Positions 16,258 to 24,239 of a stretch of DNA of 64,000 nucleotides are shown here, piece by piece. Under the pieces are notes generated by a model. The model searched no databases. It worked only from the letters and a program-made list of their open reading frames with translations, and was not told the DNA's origin. Every line of letters starts with the position of its first letter. Position 1 is the stretch's first letter. Source of the DNA: Saccharomonospora sp. NB11 (GTDB taxonomy: Bacteria; Actinomycetota; Actinomycetes; Mycobacteriales; Pseudonocardiaceae); contig NZ_JACBJG010000003.1 of assembly GCF_015910535.1 (NCBI RefSeq), positions 248,001 through 312,000 of the forward strand, given 5' to 3'. Both the position numbers and the translations under genes were made by a program.

Positions 16258-17031
16258 TCAGTCGAGTTGGAGTGAGCGCTTCGCCAGCCCGTACCAGTAG
16301 CCGTCGATCACGGTGCGCGGTGCGGGCCCGGTGGACTGGGCGCCCAACGCGACGAACAGCGGGGCGAAGTGTTCGGTCCTCGGGTGGGCGAGGGCGGCCG
16401 CCGGGGCCTTGTTCTCGAAGTCGAGGACGGCGTCCACGTCGCCCGCTGCCAACACCTCGGCACCCCAGTGATCGAACTCCGCCGACCACGAGGGAGGGGG
16501 ACCGTCGACCCCGGTACGCATCGCGCTGAGGTTGTGGGTGAAGAATCCGCTGCCGATCAAGAGCACTCCCTCGTCGCGCAGCGGCGCGAGCGTGCGACCG
16601 AAGTCGTACAGCGCCGTGGCGTCGAGCGAGGGCATCGACACCTGCAACACGGGGACGTCCGCCTGCGGGAACATCTCGACCAGCGGCACGTAGGCGCCGT
16701 GATCGAGGCCGCGGGTCGGGTCGCGGTGCACCGGGGTGCCGGTGGCGCGCACCAGCCGTTCGATCCGGTCGGCGAGCTCGGGCGCGCCCGGAGCGGGGTA
16801 GGTCACCCGGTAGTACCGCTCGGGGAAACCCCAGAAGTCGTGGAGCAACGGCACCGTGGTCGTGGCACCGATGGTGACCGGAGCCTCCTCCCAGTGCGCC
16901 GAGACGACGAGGATCGCCTTCGGGCGGGGGAGGTCGGCGGCCCAGGTCGCCAACTGCCGGGTCCACGTGACGTCGTCGGCGAGTGGTGGTGCGCCGTGGC
17001 TGAGGTACAGGACGGGCATGCGGTCGGCCAT
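16258..17031 (-). CDS. DODA-type extradiol ring-cleavage dioxygenase
   Basis: A 257-residue enzyme of the class III extradiol / 4,5-DOPA dioxygenase (YgiD) family. It opens catechol-type rings using a metal bound by His residues. The candidate ligands are visible in LSHGAPP, SAHWE, LHDFWGFP and GLDHGAYVPL, the last being the family signature. The ATG at 17031 is preferred because two GGAG sequences precede it. An ATG at 17061 would start inside the palindrome 17048-17063 and has no ribosome binding site. The real substrate is unknown; many members act on small phenolics. Confidence 0.9.
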   Translation of the reverse strand: MADRMPVLYLSHGAPPLADDVTWTRQLATWAADLPRPKAILVVSAHWEEAPVTIGATTTVPLLHDFWGFPERYYRVTYPAPGAPELADRIERLVRATGTPVHRDPTRGLDHGAYVPLVEMFPQADVPVLQVSMPSLDATALYDFGRTLAPLRDEGVLLIGSGFFTHNLSAMRTGVDGPPPSWSAEFDHWGAEVLAAGDVDAVLDFENKAPAAALAHPRTEHFAPLFVALGAQSTGPAPRTVIDGYWYGLAKRSLQLD

Positions 17032-17047
17032 GGCTCCAGCTCCATTA

Positions 17048-17063
17048 GGTTGAAACTTCAACC
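17048..17063. promoter_or_regulatory. Near-perfect palindrome upstream of the DODA gene
   Basis: GGTTGAA-AC-TTCAACC, with perfect 7-base arms and a 2-base centre, lies 17 bases before the chosen start. The form TTGAA-N2-TTCAA resembles targets of MarR- or HxlR-type regulators of aromatic-compound genes. No regulator gene is adjacent, so the protein that binds it must be encoded elsewhere. Confidence 0.6.
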
Positions 17064-17122
17064 ATCAGAATAGCGGGGCGCGCGTGCCGAAACCAGCGAC
17101 GCGGGTGTGCCTACCATGAGGA

Positions 17123-17500
17123 ATGGTCGGGAACATCCTGATCTACCTCGGAGTCGTGGTGGCCCCCACCGCGTTGTTCGTCGCGATCACATCGGTGCCG
17201 CGGATCGTCGCCGCTGTCCGTGCCCGCCGCGCGCGTCCGCCCGTGCCGACCCGGCCACCTCTCGAAAAGCTGGCCGCGGACCTGCGCCGGGTCCGCAGGA
17301 CGCTCGTCCACTTCGGGTCCGGAACGCCTCTCGTCCGGCGCAGGGCCGCGACCGCCGCCTACGACAGCCTGCTCGTCCAGACGTGCGCGTCCGTCGGTGT
17401 CCCACATCGCCTCGACGAGATCGACGAGGGCTTCGAGCGGGACGTCGAACGGCTGCGGGTGGAGCAGGCACTGCGTGACGCCGGGATCGTGCTCGACTGA
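17123..17500 (+). CDS. Small membrane-anchored protein of unknown function
   Basis: A 125-residue protein starting with one hydrophobic segment (ILIYLGVVVAPTALFVAI), followed by an Arg-rich cytoplasmic part and a helical region rich in Arg and Glu (RRVRRTLVHFGSG, RRAATAAYDSLLVQTCA). I do not recognise a domain. The pattern of one N-terminal anchor plus a charged soluble domain of about 100 residues is common in conserved actinobacterial proteins of this size. It is convergent with the DUF6194 gene, 8 bases away. The ATG at 17123 places the membrane segment at the very N-terminus. Confidence 0.75.
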   Translation: MVGNILIYLGVVVAPTALFVAITSVPRIVAAVRARRARPPVPTRPPLEKLAADLRRVRRTLVHFGSGTPLVRRRAATAAYDSLLVQTCASVGVPHRLDEIDEGFERDVERLRVEQALRDAGIVLD

Positions 17501-17507
17501 GGGCCGC

Positions 17508-17969
17508 TCACCGTTCGGCGCGCGCCGTCCGGTTGTCGTACTTCCGCTTCGCGAACGCGTGCGCCTCCGTAAGCAGCGGGTGCAGGCGTTCGACCGTCGC
17601 GGGGCTCGGGTTCACCACGGCCACCCAGTGCTGCGAGGCGTAGAACGGGTGCGGCATGAGCACGTCCCGTGCCGTGTAGTCGACGCCGGTCCGCAGCACG
17701 CCCTCGTCGTCGCGCTCGGTGGGCGCGGGCCCGAACCGTTCGACGTAGCTCGCCTTGGTAAGCCCGATGTTGAGCCGGTACGCGCCGTCGGCCGCCAGTT
17801 GCGACACGGTCTCGCCGTGATCGCCCGTCACGATCGTCGCGAACGGCAGCGTGCGGGCGATGTCGACGTCGCCGTCAAACCCGTAGAAGAAGAACGTGTC
17901 TCCCTCGTGCTCGACGCTGTGGACACCGTCGTAGGAGCCGACGAGGCGCACCAGCTCTTCTGCGGTCAT
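17508..17969 (-). CDS. DUF6194 family protein
   Basis: A 153-residue soluble protein. The order of motifs, including DTFFFYGFDGDVD, PFATIVTGDHGE, YRLNIGLTK and DVLMPHPFYASQHWVAVVNP, corresponds to the DUF6194 family, a conserved actinobacterial group of unknown function whose HPxYxxQxW-type ending resembles MmcQ/YjbR-like folds. The ATG at 17969 follows GGAAGGAC, which decides the start over longer extensions. Likely monocistronic. No role can be assigned. Confidence 0.82.
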   Translation of the reverse strand: MTAEELVRLVGSYDGVHSVEHEGDTFFFYGFDGDVDIARTLPFATIVTGDHGETVSQLAADGAYRLNIGLTKASYVERFGPAPTERDDEGVLRTGVDYTARDVLMPHPFYASQHWVAVVNPSPATVERLHPLLTEAHAFAKRKYDNRTARAER

Positions 17970-18091
17970 GACCAGTCCTTCCGAGAGGCGAAATGTTCTC
18001 TCTTTCGAGCGTGTCATTGAACCGCTTTGTGAGACTTCGCCCGGGAAACCCGCAGGACGATGGCCGAGAAGTCTCAATCAGCCGGGTGACC

Positions 18092-19471
18092 TCAGTCGTG
18101 GGCGAGGTCGGTGAACCGGCTGTAGTGGAGCTGGTGGGCGACGCTGATGGTGCTGGTCGGACCCGCACGGTGCTTGGCGAGAATCAGGTCGGCCTCGCCC
18201 GCCCTCGGGTCGTCGCGCTCCCAGGCGTCGGGGCGGTGGATGAGCATGACCATGTCGGCGTCCTGCTCCAGCGAGCCACTTTCCCGCAGGTCGGCGAGCA
18301 TCGGGCGCTTGTCGGTGCGCTGTTCGGGACCACGGTTCAACTGACTGATCGCCACCACCGGCACTTCGAGTTCCTTGGCGAGCAACTTCAGTTGCCGGGA
18401 GAACTCCGAGACTTCCTGTTGGCGTGACTCGACGCGCTTGCCGGAGGTCATCAGCTGCATGTAGTCGACGATGATCAGCTTCAGGTCGTTGCGCTGCTTG
18501 AGCCTTCGCGCCTTCGCCCGGATCTCCATCATCGTCAGGTTCGGCGAGTCGTCGATGAACAGCGGCGCCTCGCTGATCTCGCTCATCCGCCTGGCCAGCC
18601 GGGTCCAGTCGTCGTCGGTCATGCGGCCACCACGCATGTCGGCGAGTCGGATCTTCGCCTCCGCCGACAGCATGCGCATGACGATCTCGGTGCGACTCAT
18701 CTCCAGAGAGAAGATGGCGCTGGTCATGCCGTGCTTGATGGAGCAGGACCGGGCGAAGTCGAGCCCGAGCGTCGACTTGCCGACACCGGGGCGGGCGGCG
18801 ATGATGATCATTTGGCCGGGGTGGAGCCCGTTCGTGACCTCGTCGAGGTCGGCGAAGCCCGTGGGGATGCCCTGTGACACGCCGCCCCGGGAGGCGATGG
18901 CGTCGATCTCGTCCATCGTCGGCTGGAGCAGTTCCTCCAGCGCGACGTAGTCCTCGCTGGTGCGCCGTTCGGTGACCTCGTAGATCGCGGCCTGGGCCCG
19001 GTCGACGACCTCGTTGATGTCGCCGCCGTCGTTGTTGTCGGCGCCGTAGCCGTACTGCACGATGCGGGTGCCGGCCTCGACGAGCCTTCGGAGAATGGCC
19101 TTCTCCGCGACGATCCGCGCGTAGTACCCGGCGTTGGCGGCCGTGGGCACGGTGGCGATCAGCGTGTGGAGGTAGGGAGCCCCACCCACGCGAGCCAGCT
19201 CGCCGCGTCGCTCCAGCTCCGCCGACACCGTGATGGGGTCGGCCGGCTCGCCCCGCCCGTAGAGGTCGAGGATGCAGTCGTAGACGGCCTGGTGCGCGGG
19301 ACGGTAGAAGTCGCCGGGGCGCAACACCTCGACGACGTCGGCGATCGCGTCCTTGGAGAGCAGCATCCCACCGAGCACCGACTGCTCCGCCGCGATGTCC
19401 TGGGGCGGCTGGCGCTCGAACCCACCGGTCTCAGCGGTGAACGCGGGACTCCGGTCGTCGGTGATCGCCAC
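18092..19471 (-). CDS. dnaB: Replicative DNA helicase DnaB
   Basis: A 459-residue hexameric 5'-3' helicase that unwinds DNA at the replication fork. The N-terminal domain begins PPQDIAAEQSVLGGML. The RecA-like C-terminal domain has Walker A PGVGKST, Walker B LIIVDYMQL, and the late segment LADLRESGSLEQDADMVM. The gene is uninterrupted, whereas many actinobacterial dnaB genes contain inteins. The GTG at 19471 was chosen because AGGAGGTG precedes it by about nine bases; an ATG 14 codons upstream would place that ribosome binding site inside the gene. Its upstream region holds a cluster of DnaA boxes. This is the usual dnaB location, near rplI. Confidence 0.97.
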   Translation of the reverse strand: MAITDDRSPAFTAETGGFERQPPQDIAAEQSVLGGMLLSKDAIADVVEVLRPGDFYRPAHQAVYDCILDLYGRGEPADPITVSAELERRGELARVGGAPYLHTLIATVPTAANAGYYARIVAEKAILRRLVEAGTRIVQYGYGADNNDGGDINEVVDRAQAAIYEVTERRTSEDYVALEELLQPTMDEIDAIASRGGVSQGIPTGFADLDEVTNGLHPGQMIIIAARPGVGKSTLGLDFARSCSIKHGMTSAIFSLEMSRTEIVMRMLSAEAKIRLADMRGGRMTDDDWTRLARRMSEISEAPLFIDDSPNLTMMEIRAKARRLKQRNDLKLIIVDYMQLMTSGKRVESRQQEVSEFSRQLKLLAKELEVPVVAISQLNRGPEQRTDKRPMLADLRESGSLEQDADMVMLIHRPDAWERDDPRAGEADLILAKHRAGPTSTISVAHQLHYSRFTDLAHD

Positions 19472-19624
19472 TGGTGCAGGCACCTCCTGAAAGGTCGACA
19501 GAGGGTCGAACACCCGTTCGACTGGCTGGGTCAGGACGGCGTGCGGGAGGGCGGGTCACGCGACCCGCGTTCGGCGCGTCCGCAGGCACGCTAGATCGCT
19601 CGGTCGGACCATGGCAATCCAGCC

Positions 19625-19861
19625 TGTGGATGCACCTGTGGATAACTTGGGGAAGACTGGCCCCAATCAACCACAGGCCTGTGGATAACTGTGGATAACC
19701 TGGGGACAAGTCGTGTCCGGTTTCAGAAAACCGCAGGTCAAACCCTGTGGATAACCTGTGGAAAACTTTGTGGGGAAAACTTCGGCGTGTCGTGGGAAAC
19801 ACGCCCCTCGGCGTGTCGCGGCCCGGGGCCGAACCGGACCCCGGGCCGTGGTTGTGGACAA
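19625..19861 (+). promoter_or_regulatory. Cluster of eight DnaA-box-like sequences upstream of dnaB
   Basis: Eight sequences of the form TGTGGANNN lie in 237 bases, all in one orientation. Four are exact complements of the consensus TTATCCACA (TGTGGATAA at 19637, 19680, 19690 and 19746). Near matches start at 19625 (TGTGGATGC), 19757 (TGTGGAAAA), 19769 (TGTGGGGAA) and 19853 (TGTGGACAA). The stretch 19472-19912 has no gene, is locally less GC-rich, and also has a TTGGGG/CCCCAA hairpin (19647-19666) and a GCCCGGGG/CCCCGGGC hairpin (19821-19846). DnaA binding is inferred; it could regulate dnaB or titrate DnaA. There is no dnaA/dnaN pair here, so it is not the usual oriC context. Confidence 0.75.
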
Positions 19862-19912
19862 CGTGACCCAGCGTTCAGTCACTGCACGGTGGGCTGAACG
19901 GGCGGGGAGAAA

Positions 19913-20710
19913 TCAGGTGAGAGGCAGGCGGCTCTGTGCGTTGCGTAGCCGCTCGGCGAGGACGTGCGGAGTGGCCGGAGTGAACGCGATGGCCGGTTCT
20001 CCGCTGCCGGGCACCTCTTCGGTGAGCCACCGACCTTCCGTGGTGTCGATGTAGTTCACCGGCCGCTCGACGCGTTCCCGCCTGCCGTTGCGGTTCCGTC
20101 CCGCCACGTACAGGCTGCCCCCGCCCAACCTCGGCAAGGCGAGGATGCGGCGGATCTCCCCGGCGGCCTCCGCGGTCGGACTACGCCGACCGTTCGACAT
20201 CACGGAGAAGTTCTCGCCGTCGAACTCCCGCCGTGCGCCGTCGCCGGAGATCACGCTCTTGGGCACGTTCACGGGCTGACCGCGGCCGGGACCGAGGTTG
20301 GGAAGCTGGGCGATGAAGTTCTCCAACAGCTCGTGGGGATGCACGGAGCCGAGCGCCACCACGTCCGCGTCCGAGTGCCTCACCAGCACGAACGCCGTAC
20401 CCGAACCGCTACCGGCCAGGACGGTGTAGTTCACCGCCTGGTTCTCGATGCCGCCGTTGATCCAGGCGTAGTACTCCAACGCGGGCCGGGCGATGGCCTC
20501 GACGGTCGCCTGCAACGCGGGGTGCACGGCGCGGCCGTCGTGCAGACCGATGCCGGCCAGCTCGGCGTCGGCTCGCTGGTCGCTCAGCCTTCTGGCCTTC
20601 TCGTCCTCCCACGTCGGCGTGCTCGCGAGCACGGTGTGGGGTTCGGCGCCGATGCGGCGAATGAGGGCGAGCATGGTGGACGTGGACATGCTCACCTGCT
20701 GTTCCAGCAC
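19913..20710 (-). CDS. EspG-like ESX secretion-associated chaperone
   Basis: A 265-residue cytosolic protein of the EspG family, which binds PE/PPE-type substrates and hands them to type VII (ESX) secretion machines. Family features are a beta-rich first half with the paired segment AVNYTVLAGSGSGTAFVLVR and, near the C-terminus, GRWLTEEVPGSGEPAIAFTP and HVLAERLRNAQSRL. It is the last gene of a four-gene set containing a PPE-like protein, its probable client. GTG at 20710 was taken as start; an internal ATG seven codons later is possible. A 12-base palindrome (20830-20841) lies in the 150-base gap upstream. No ESX core genes (EccB-E, MycP) are in the window. Confidence 0.85.
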   Translation of the reverse strand: MLEQQVSMSTSTMLALIRRIGAEPHTVLASTPTWEDEKARRLSDQRADAELAGIGLHDGRAVHPALQATVEAIARPALEYYAWINGGIENQAVNYTVLAGSGSGTAFVLVRHSDADVVALGSVHPHELLENFIAQLPNLGPGRGQPVNVPKSVISGDGARREFDGENFSVMSNGRRSPTAEAAGEIRRILALPRLGGGSLYVAGRNRNGRRERVERPVNYIDTTEGRWLTEEVPGSGEPAIAFTPATPHVLAERLRNAQSRLPLT

Positions 20711-20860
20711 GGTGGTTCCCCGCTCTTTCTCCGGAACCCGGTGCGGTTCGCACTCACGCGGACCGCACCGGGCCAGGTCGAACTAGGTAGAACTTCGAGG
20801 GCCGGGGTCGGCGCTCGGTGTGACGGTGTGGGACGCGTCCCGACGTCGCCAGGACGCGAA

Positions 20861-22255
20861 CTACTCGCCGATGACCGGCGGCGCCGTGAGCTCGTCGCTG
20901 CCGAACAGCGAGTCGCCGTCCTCCTCGACCAGGTACTTCGTCTGGTGTTCCTCGTCCTCGGAGCCCTGGCCCCGGGCACCGGCTCCGCCCATGGCACCCA
21001 TCGGCATGCCGCCCATGCCTCGCGCTCCCGCCGCTGCCGCGCCGCCCATCGCGGCGCGTCCGGCGGCGGCTGCACCCGCGCCGGCACCGGGCGCAGCGGC
21101 ACCGGTCGACGCACCAGGGGAGTTCGGGCCGAGCGGGCCGGGCATCGTACCGAGGCCACCGCCGCCGCTGACGGGGGTGCCACCGCCGCCGCCGCCGAGG
21201 TGGGTGGTCGGAGGGGTACCGCCCGGAAGGGTGTTGGGCTGACCACCGCCAGGCCCGATGGGCAGCTTCTTGTCGGGGGTGAAGTTCGAGGCGCTCGTGC
21301 CGTCGTCCCACTGGCCGGGGGTGTAGATGCTGCCCGGACCACCCGGGCCGCCGATCCCACCCGGCCCGACACCGCCGGGGTTCGTGCCGCCGGGATATGT
21401 GCCACCGGGGTACGGACCCACGGGCACGGCGGTGCCGGTGCCGGTTCCCGTACCACCACCGGTGCCACCGGGGTAGTTCCCGCCCGGGTAGCTGCCACCT
21501 GGGATACCACCGGGGCTGACGCTGCCGGGGCTCCCGCCGGGGTAGTTGCCGCCACCACCGGTCCCGCCGTTGCCGCCACCGCCGGTGCCGCCGCCACCGC
21601 CGTTGCCGCCGCCGCCGGAGTCCGAGCCGGAGCCGTCGACCTCGACCTCACCGAACTCGCCGTCGACGACGGTGTAGTGCGGCATCTGCTGGCCGTTGGC
21701 GTTGCTCACCGAGTAGTAGGCGTTGTAGGCCTCGACGTTGGCCTGCGCCATCTGGTTGTACTGCTGGATCGCCCGGTCGGTGTCGGTCGTCCACGGCGTG
21801 ATGTCGTTGAGGAAGTTGCTCTCCGGCGGCTTCGCGGGCACCGGCTGGACCTGCGAGAGCACCGTGTTGTAGGCGTCGAGCTGCGAGGCCATGGTGTTGT
21901 CGCTCGAGTGCAGCTTGCCCTCGGAGTCCTGCAGCCACTGCTTCAGCGGGTGCGCGCCCGCCTTCGCGGCCTCGGCCGAGTCGCCCTGCCACGCCTCGTC
22001 CATGCGCTTGGCGAGCGTGTCCATCTCACTGATGCGCTGGGCGAAGTTGCTCTTCAGCGTGCTGGCGGACTCGCGACCGGTCATCAGCGAGCTGCCGTTG
22101 TCGCCCGCGTGGAGCTGCTGGTAGATCTGGTAGGCGTCGAGCTGACGGCCACCGACGTCGGCCGAGTAGTCGCCCGCCTTCTCCTGGGTGAGAAGACCGG
22201 CGGTGCCCGCACCTGCCGCGGCGCCGACGACGATGGGAACCAGGAACAAGGGCAT
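20861..22255 (-). CDS. PPE-like type VII secretion protein with Gly/Pro-rich tail
   Basis: A 464-residue protein. It begins with a hydrophobic segment (PLFLVPIVVGAAAGAGTAG). A helical region of about 170 residues follows with a WXG-type turn (DEAWQGDSAEAA), like the PPE/WXG substrates of ESX systems. Residues about 210-330 are low-complexity Gly/Pro repeats. The C-terminal 30 residues are acidic and charged (YLVEEDGDSLFG, then APPVIGE), a tail I associate with Pseudonocardiaceae homologues. It follows the DUF3558 gene by 6 bases and precedes the EspG-like gene. The likely fate is secretion to the envelope; structure-only role, enzymatic function unlikely. Confidence 0.8.
   Translation of the reverse strand: MPLFLVPIVVGAAAGAGTAGLLTQEKAGDYSADVGGRQLDAYQIYQQLHAGDNGSSLMTGRESASTLKSNFAQRISEMDTLAKRMDEAWQGDSAEAAKAGAHPLKQWLQDSEGKLHSSDNTMASQLDAYNTVLSQVQPVPAKPPESNFLNDITPWTTDTDRAIQQYNQMAQANVEAYNAYYSVSNANGQQMPHYTVVDGEFGEVEVDGSGSDSGGGGNGGGGGTGGGGNGGTGGGGNYPGGSPGSVSPGGIPGGSYPGGNYPGGTGGGTGTGTGTAVPVGPYPGGTYPGGTNPGGVGPGGIGGPGGPGSIYTPGQWDDGTSASNFTPDKKLPIGPGGGQPNTLPGGTPPTTHLGGGGGGTPVSGGGGLGTMPGPLGPNSPGASTGAAAPGAGAGAAAAGRAAMGGAAAAGARGMGGMPMGAMGGAGARGQGSEDEEHQTKYLVEEDGDSLFGSDELTAPPVIGE
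21332..21620 (-). repeat. Gly/Pro-rich collagen-like coding repeats
   Basis: Inside the PPE-like gene, codons for YPGG(T/N/S) and PGG units recur about a dozen times, next to a run of GGGG(N/T)G units. The repeats are imperfect at DNA level and in frame, so they can expand or contract without breaking the gene. They encode a flexible linker before the conserved acidic tail. Confidence 0.8.
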
Positions 22256-22261
22256 TGCGAT

Positions 22262-22864
22262 TCAACCCCCCAGGGTGCTGATGGTGGCTTCGGCGACGTC
22301 GGCGGCGAAGCCGCAGGACGCGTCGGCGGAGTCCGCCGAGCCGAGGTTCGTCAGGACGTGAAGCACGGTCTCGTCGTCCACCCCGACCCAGAGGTTGCAC
22401 GCGCCCGAGTCCCTGGCGTCGACGAGTCCGGAGTAGACGGCCGGGTAACCGGCGACGTCGGTCGGTTCGAAGTACGCGTTCTCGTCCTTCGCCGCGTAGA
22501 CACCGGCGAGTCCGTCGGTGTTGTCGAGAGCCGTGAGATCGACGGAGTCGAGACTGTCCTCCGTCGACTTCCAACGGCAGGCCTCGCCCTCGAACTGGTC
22601 GTTCGGTCGCGTCTCGCCCTCGGTGAGGCCCAGCTCGTCGAGCTGGGCGGACGTCAACGCCGTGCACGGTTCGGACGTCAACGCCGCCGCGTCGAGCGGG
22701 TCGGACACCGTCGGAACCTCCGCGCCCGCCGAGTCCGAGGGCACGGTCGGCGCGGTGACGTCGGGCTGCCCGGTGGGAGCGGTCGGCTCCGAGTCGCCCC
22801 CGCACGCGGTGAGCACAAACGCCCCGGCGAGCAACGCGACTGCCGCGCAGGTTCGGCGTCTCAT
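22262..22864 (-). CDS. DUF3558 family lipoprotein
   Basis: A 200-residue secreted lipoprotein. The signal peptide runs from MRRRTCAAVALLAG to a lipobox LTAC with Cys at about residue 21, so it would be lipid-anchored to the outer face of the membrane. The mature part has the DUF3558 pattern: a Ser/Thr/Pro linker, PCTALTSAQLDELGL, CRWKST and later paired Cys residues (ACNLWV, SCGFAADVA). DUF3558 proteins are common in Pseudonocardiaceae and mycobacteria, often near ESX genes; function unknown. The ATG overlaps the stop codon of the upstream gene (ATGA), indicating translational coupling. Confidence 0.88.
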   Translation of the reverse strand: MRRRTCAAVALLAGAFVLTACGGDSEPTAPTGQPDVTAPTVPSDSAGAEVPTVSDPLDAAALTSEPCTALTSAQLDELGLTEGETRPNDQFEGEACRWKSTEDSLDSVDLTALDNTDGLAGVYAAKDENAYFEPTDVAGYPAVYSGLVDARDSGACNLWVGVDDETVLHVLTNLGSADSADASCGFAADVAEATISTLGG

Positions 22865-23283
22865 ACCTCCATCACTCCCGAACCGAACTGGTTGACCGTG
22901 TCCTCCGTCTGCTCTTCGCGGGTGGTGATGCCGTCGCGGGCGTTGCGGAGCGCCTCGATGTACTTCTCCACGTACTTGATCATCCGCATGGTGGCCTCGG
23001 CGAACGCCTGCCCCGACGGATTGGCCGACGACGTGAAGTCCTGGCTCGCGGGCTCGGAGCCCGGGGGACGCACCCGCGCCATGCCCTCGGCCTGGCGGTA
23101 GTCGTCGAGAAGGTTCGAGTGGAGGTCTTCCCACTGGCTGATGACGCTGTCGATCTCCTCGCGCGAGAACCGGTAACCACCGCTGCTCGGCGCCGGAGCT
23201 CCGGCGATGGCCGGAGCGCTGACCGAGATCATCCCCCCGAGGGCCTTACCCACACTCGCGCCACCGTCTACTGCATAAACCAT
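22861..23283 (-). CDS. Small helical ESX-type substrate candidate
   Basis: A 140-residue protein with a Gly/Ala/Pro-rich start and then two long predicted helices (FSREEIDSVISQWEDLHSNL, and AFAEATMRMIKYVEKYIEAL), like WXG100/PE-type helical hairpins. A WED triplet stands where WXG proteins have W-x-G, and YRQAE fits the YxxxD/E secretion motif. It is the first gene of the cassette with DUF3558, PPE-like and EspG-like genes, and its stop overlaps the DUF3558 start. I would call it a probable T7SS substrate of a group that lacks a name; sequence identity to known families is weak by eye. Confidence 0.65.
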   Translation of the reverse strand: MVYAVDGGASVGKALGGMISVSAPAIAGAPAPSSGGYRFSREEIDSVISQWEDLHSNLLDDYRQAEGMARVRPPGSEPASQDFTSSANPSGQAFAEATMRMIKYVEKYIEALRNARDGITTREEQTEDTVNQFGSGVMEV

Positions 23284-23412
23284 GCCCTGTCCCCTTCACG
23301 CCGAGCGGTGAGAAGCAGTCTGCTCAGGGCGGACGCAGCGCGCAAGCGCTCTAGCTCGCCCGTTCATTCGGACGTCATCAGGAGTGGTCGGGTTCCCGTT
23401 CTGGATCTCAAA

Positions 23413-23456
23413 ACGGCAACGGCGGGACCCCGTGTGCAGGGTCCCGCCGTTGCCGT
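23413..23456 (-). terminator. Strong intrinsic terminator after rplI
   Basis: A perfect 18-base-pair stem (5' arm on the + strand at 23413-23430, 3' arm at 23439-23456) with an 8-base loop. On the minus strand it is followed by TTTTGAG. It ends the rpsF-ssb-rpsR-rplI operon and separates it from the ESX-type cassette. Confidence 0.92.
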
Positions 23457-23475
23457 CGTCGAGAAAGCCGTGCCC

Positions 23476-23931
23476 TTACTGGGGGACGACCTCCAGCCGC
23501 ACGTCCGCCGTCACGTCGGGGTGCAGGCGGGCGACGACCTGGTGCTTGCCCAGCGTCTTGATGTGCTGGCCGGTGTCGATGATCCGCTTGTCGAGCTGCG
23601 GACCACCGGCGGCGGAGATGGCACTCACGATGTCGGCCGGGGTGACGGAGCCGAAGAGCTTCTTCGAGCCCTCGGCGGCCTTGCCCTTGACCTGGATGGT
23701 GCCGAGCTTCTCCAGGGTGGAGCGGATCTCCTTGGCGTGGTCGAGGTCACGGATGCGCCGCGCCTCCTGAACCCGCCGGATGGTGCGGATGTTCTTCTCC
23801 GCGCCCTTCGTTGCCGTGATGGCGAGGCCACGCGGCAGCAGGAAGTTGCGCGCGTAGCCGTCCTTGACCTCGACGATGTCGCCGGGGCCGCCGAGGTTCG
23901 CGACGTCGGTCGTCAGGATGATCTTTGCCAT
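23476..23931 (-). CDS. rplI: 50S ribosomal protein L9
   Basis: A 151-residue ribosomal protein that binds 23S rRNA. The N-terminal domain begins MAKIILTTDVANLGGPGDIV and includes GYARNFLLPRGLA, the L9 signature. A long connecting helix and a C-terminal domain (KLFGSVTPADIV) follow. Full length. It is the last gene of the rpsF-ssb-rpsR-rplI operon, 14 bases after rpsR, and is followed by an 18-base-pair terminator. Confidence 0.98.
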   Translation of the reverse strand: MAKIILTTDVANLGGPGDIVEVKDGYARNFLLPRGLAITATKGAEKNIRTIRRVQEARRIRDLDHAKEIRSTLEKLGTIQVKGKAAEGSKKLFGSVTPADIVSAISAAGGPQLDKRIIDTGQHIKTLGKHQVVARLHPDVTADVRLEVVPQ

Positions 23932-23945
23932 GTCTGACTTCCTCC

Positions 23946-24194
23946 TCAGCGAGCCGTCGACGTGTAGGGCAGCAGCGCCATCTCACGCGAGTTCTTGACG
24001 GCGGTCGCGACGTCGCGCTGGTGCTGGCTGCAGTTGCCCGTGACGCGACGGGCGCGGATCTTGCCGCGGTCGGAGATGTACTTCCGCAGCATGTTGGTGT
24101 CCTTGTAGTCGATCAGCTCGGGGTGACCCTGCTTCTCGGCCTTGCAGAACACGCAGACCTTCTTCTTCGGCTTGCGAACTGGTGGCTTCGCCAC
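23946..24194 (-). CDS. rpsR: 30S ribosomal protein S18
   Basis: An 82-residue protein of the small subunit that pairs with S6 on 16S rRNA. The conserved core [19 protein letters not shown] is present. It keeps Cys residues in [10 protein letters not shown] and GNCSQHQ, so it is the zinc-binding (C+) form; actinobacteria often carry a second, zinc-free paralogue elsewhere, controlled by zinc. It lies between ssb and rplI in the usual operon order. Confidence 0.98.
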   Translation of the reverse strand: MAKPPVRKPKKKVCVFCKAEKQGHPELIDYKDTNMLRKYISDRGKIRARRVTGNCSQHQRDVATAVKNSREMALLPYTSTAR

Positions 24195-24239
24195 GATGTA
24201 CTCCTGGGGAACGTCGGTGTGGTTGGTTCGGTCGAGGCG

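Noticed and set aside
18092-19471. Intein within dnaB
   Set aside because: The gene is a normal 459 codons with uninterrupted Walker motifs.
19472-19912. Chromosomal origin (oriC) at the DnaA-box cluster
   Set aside because: All boxes face one way and there is no dnaA/dnaN pair or clear AT-rich unwinding region; the locus order suggests oriC lies outside the window. Kept as a DnaA-binding site only.
21332-21620. CRISPR-like or tandem DNA repeat
   Set aside because: Repeats are short, imperfect, in frame and encode Gly/Pro linker; no spacers.
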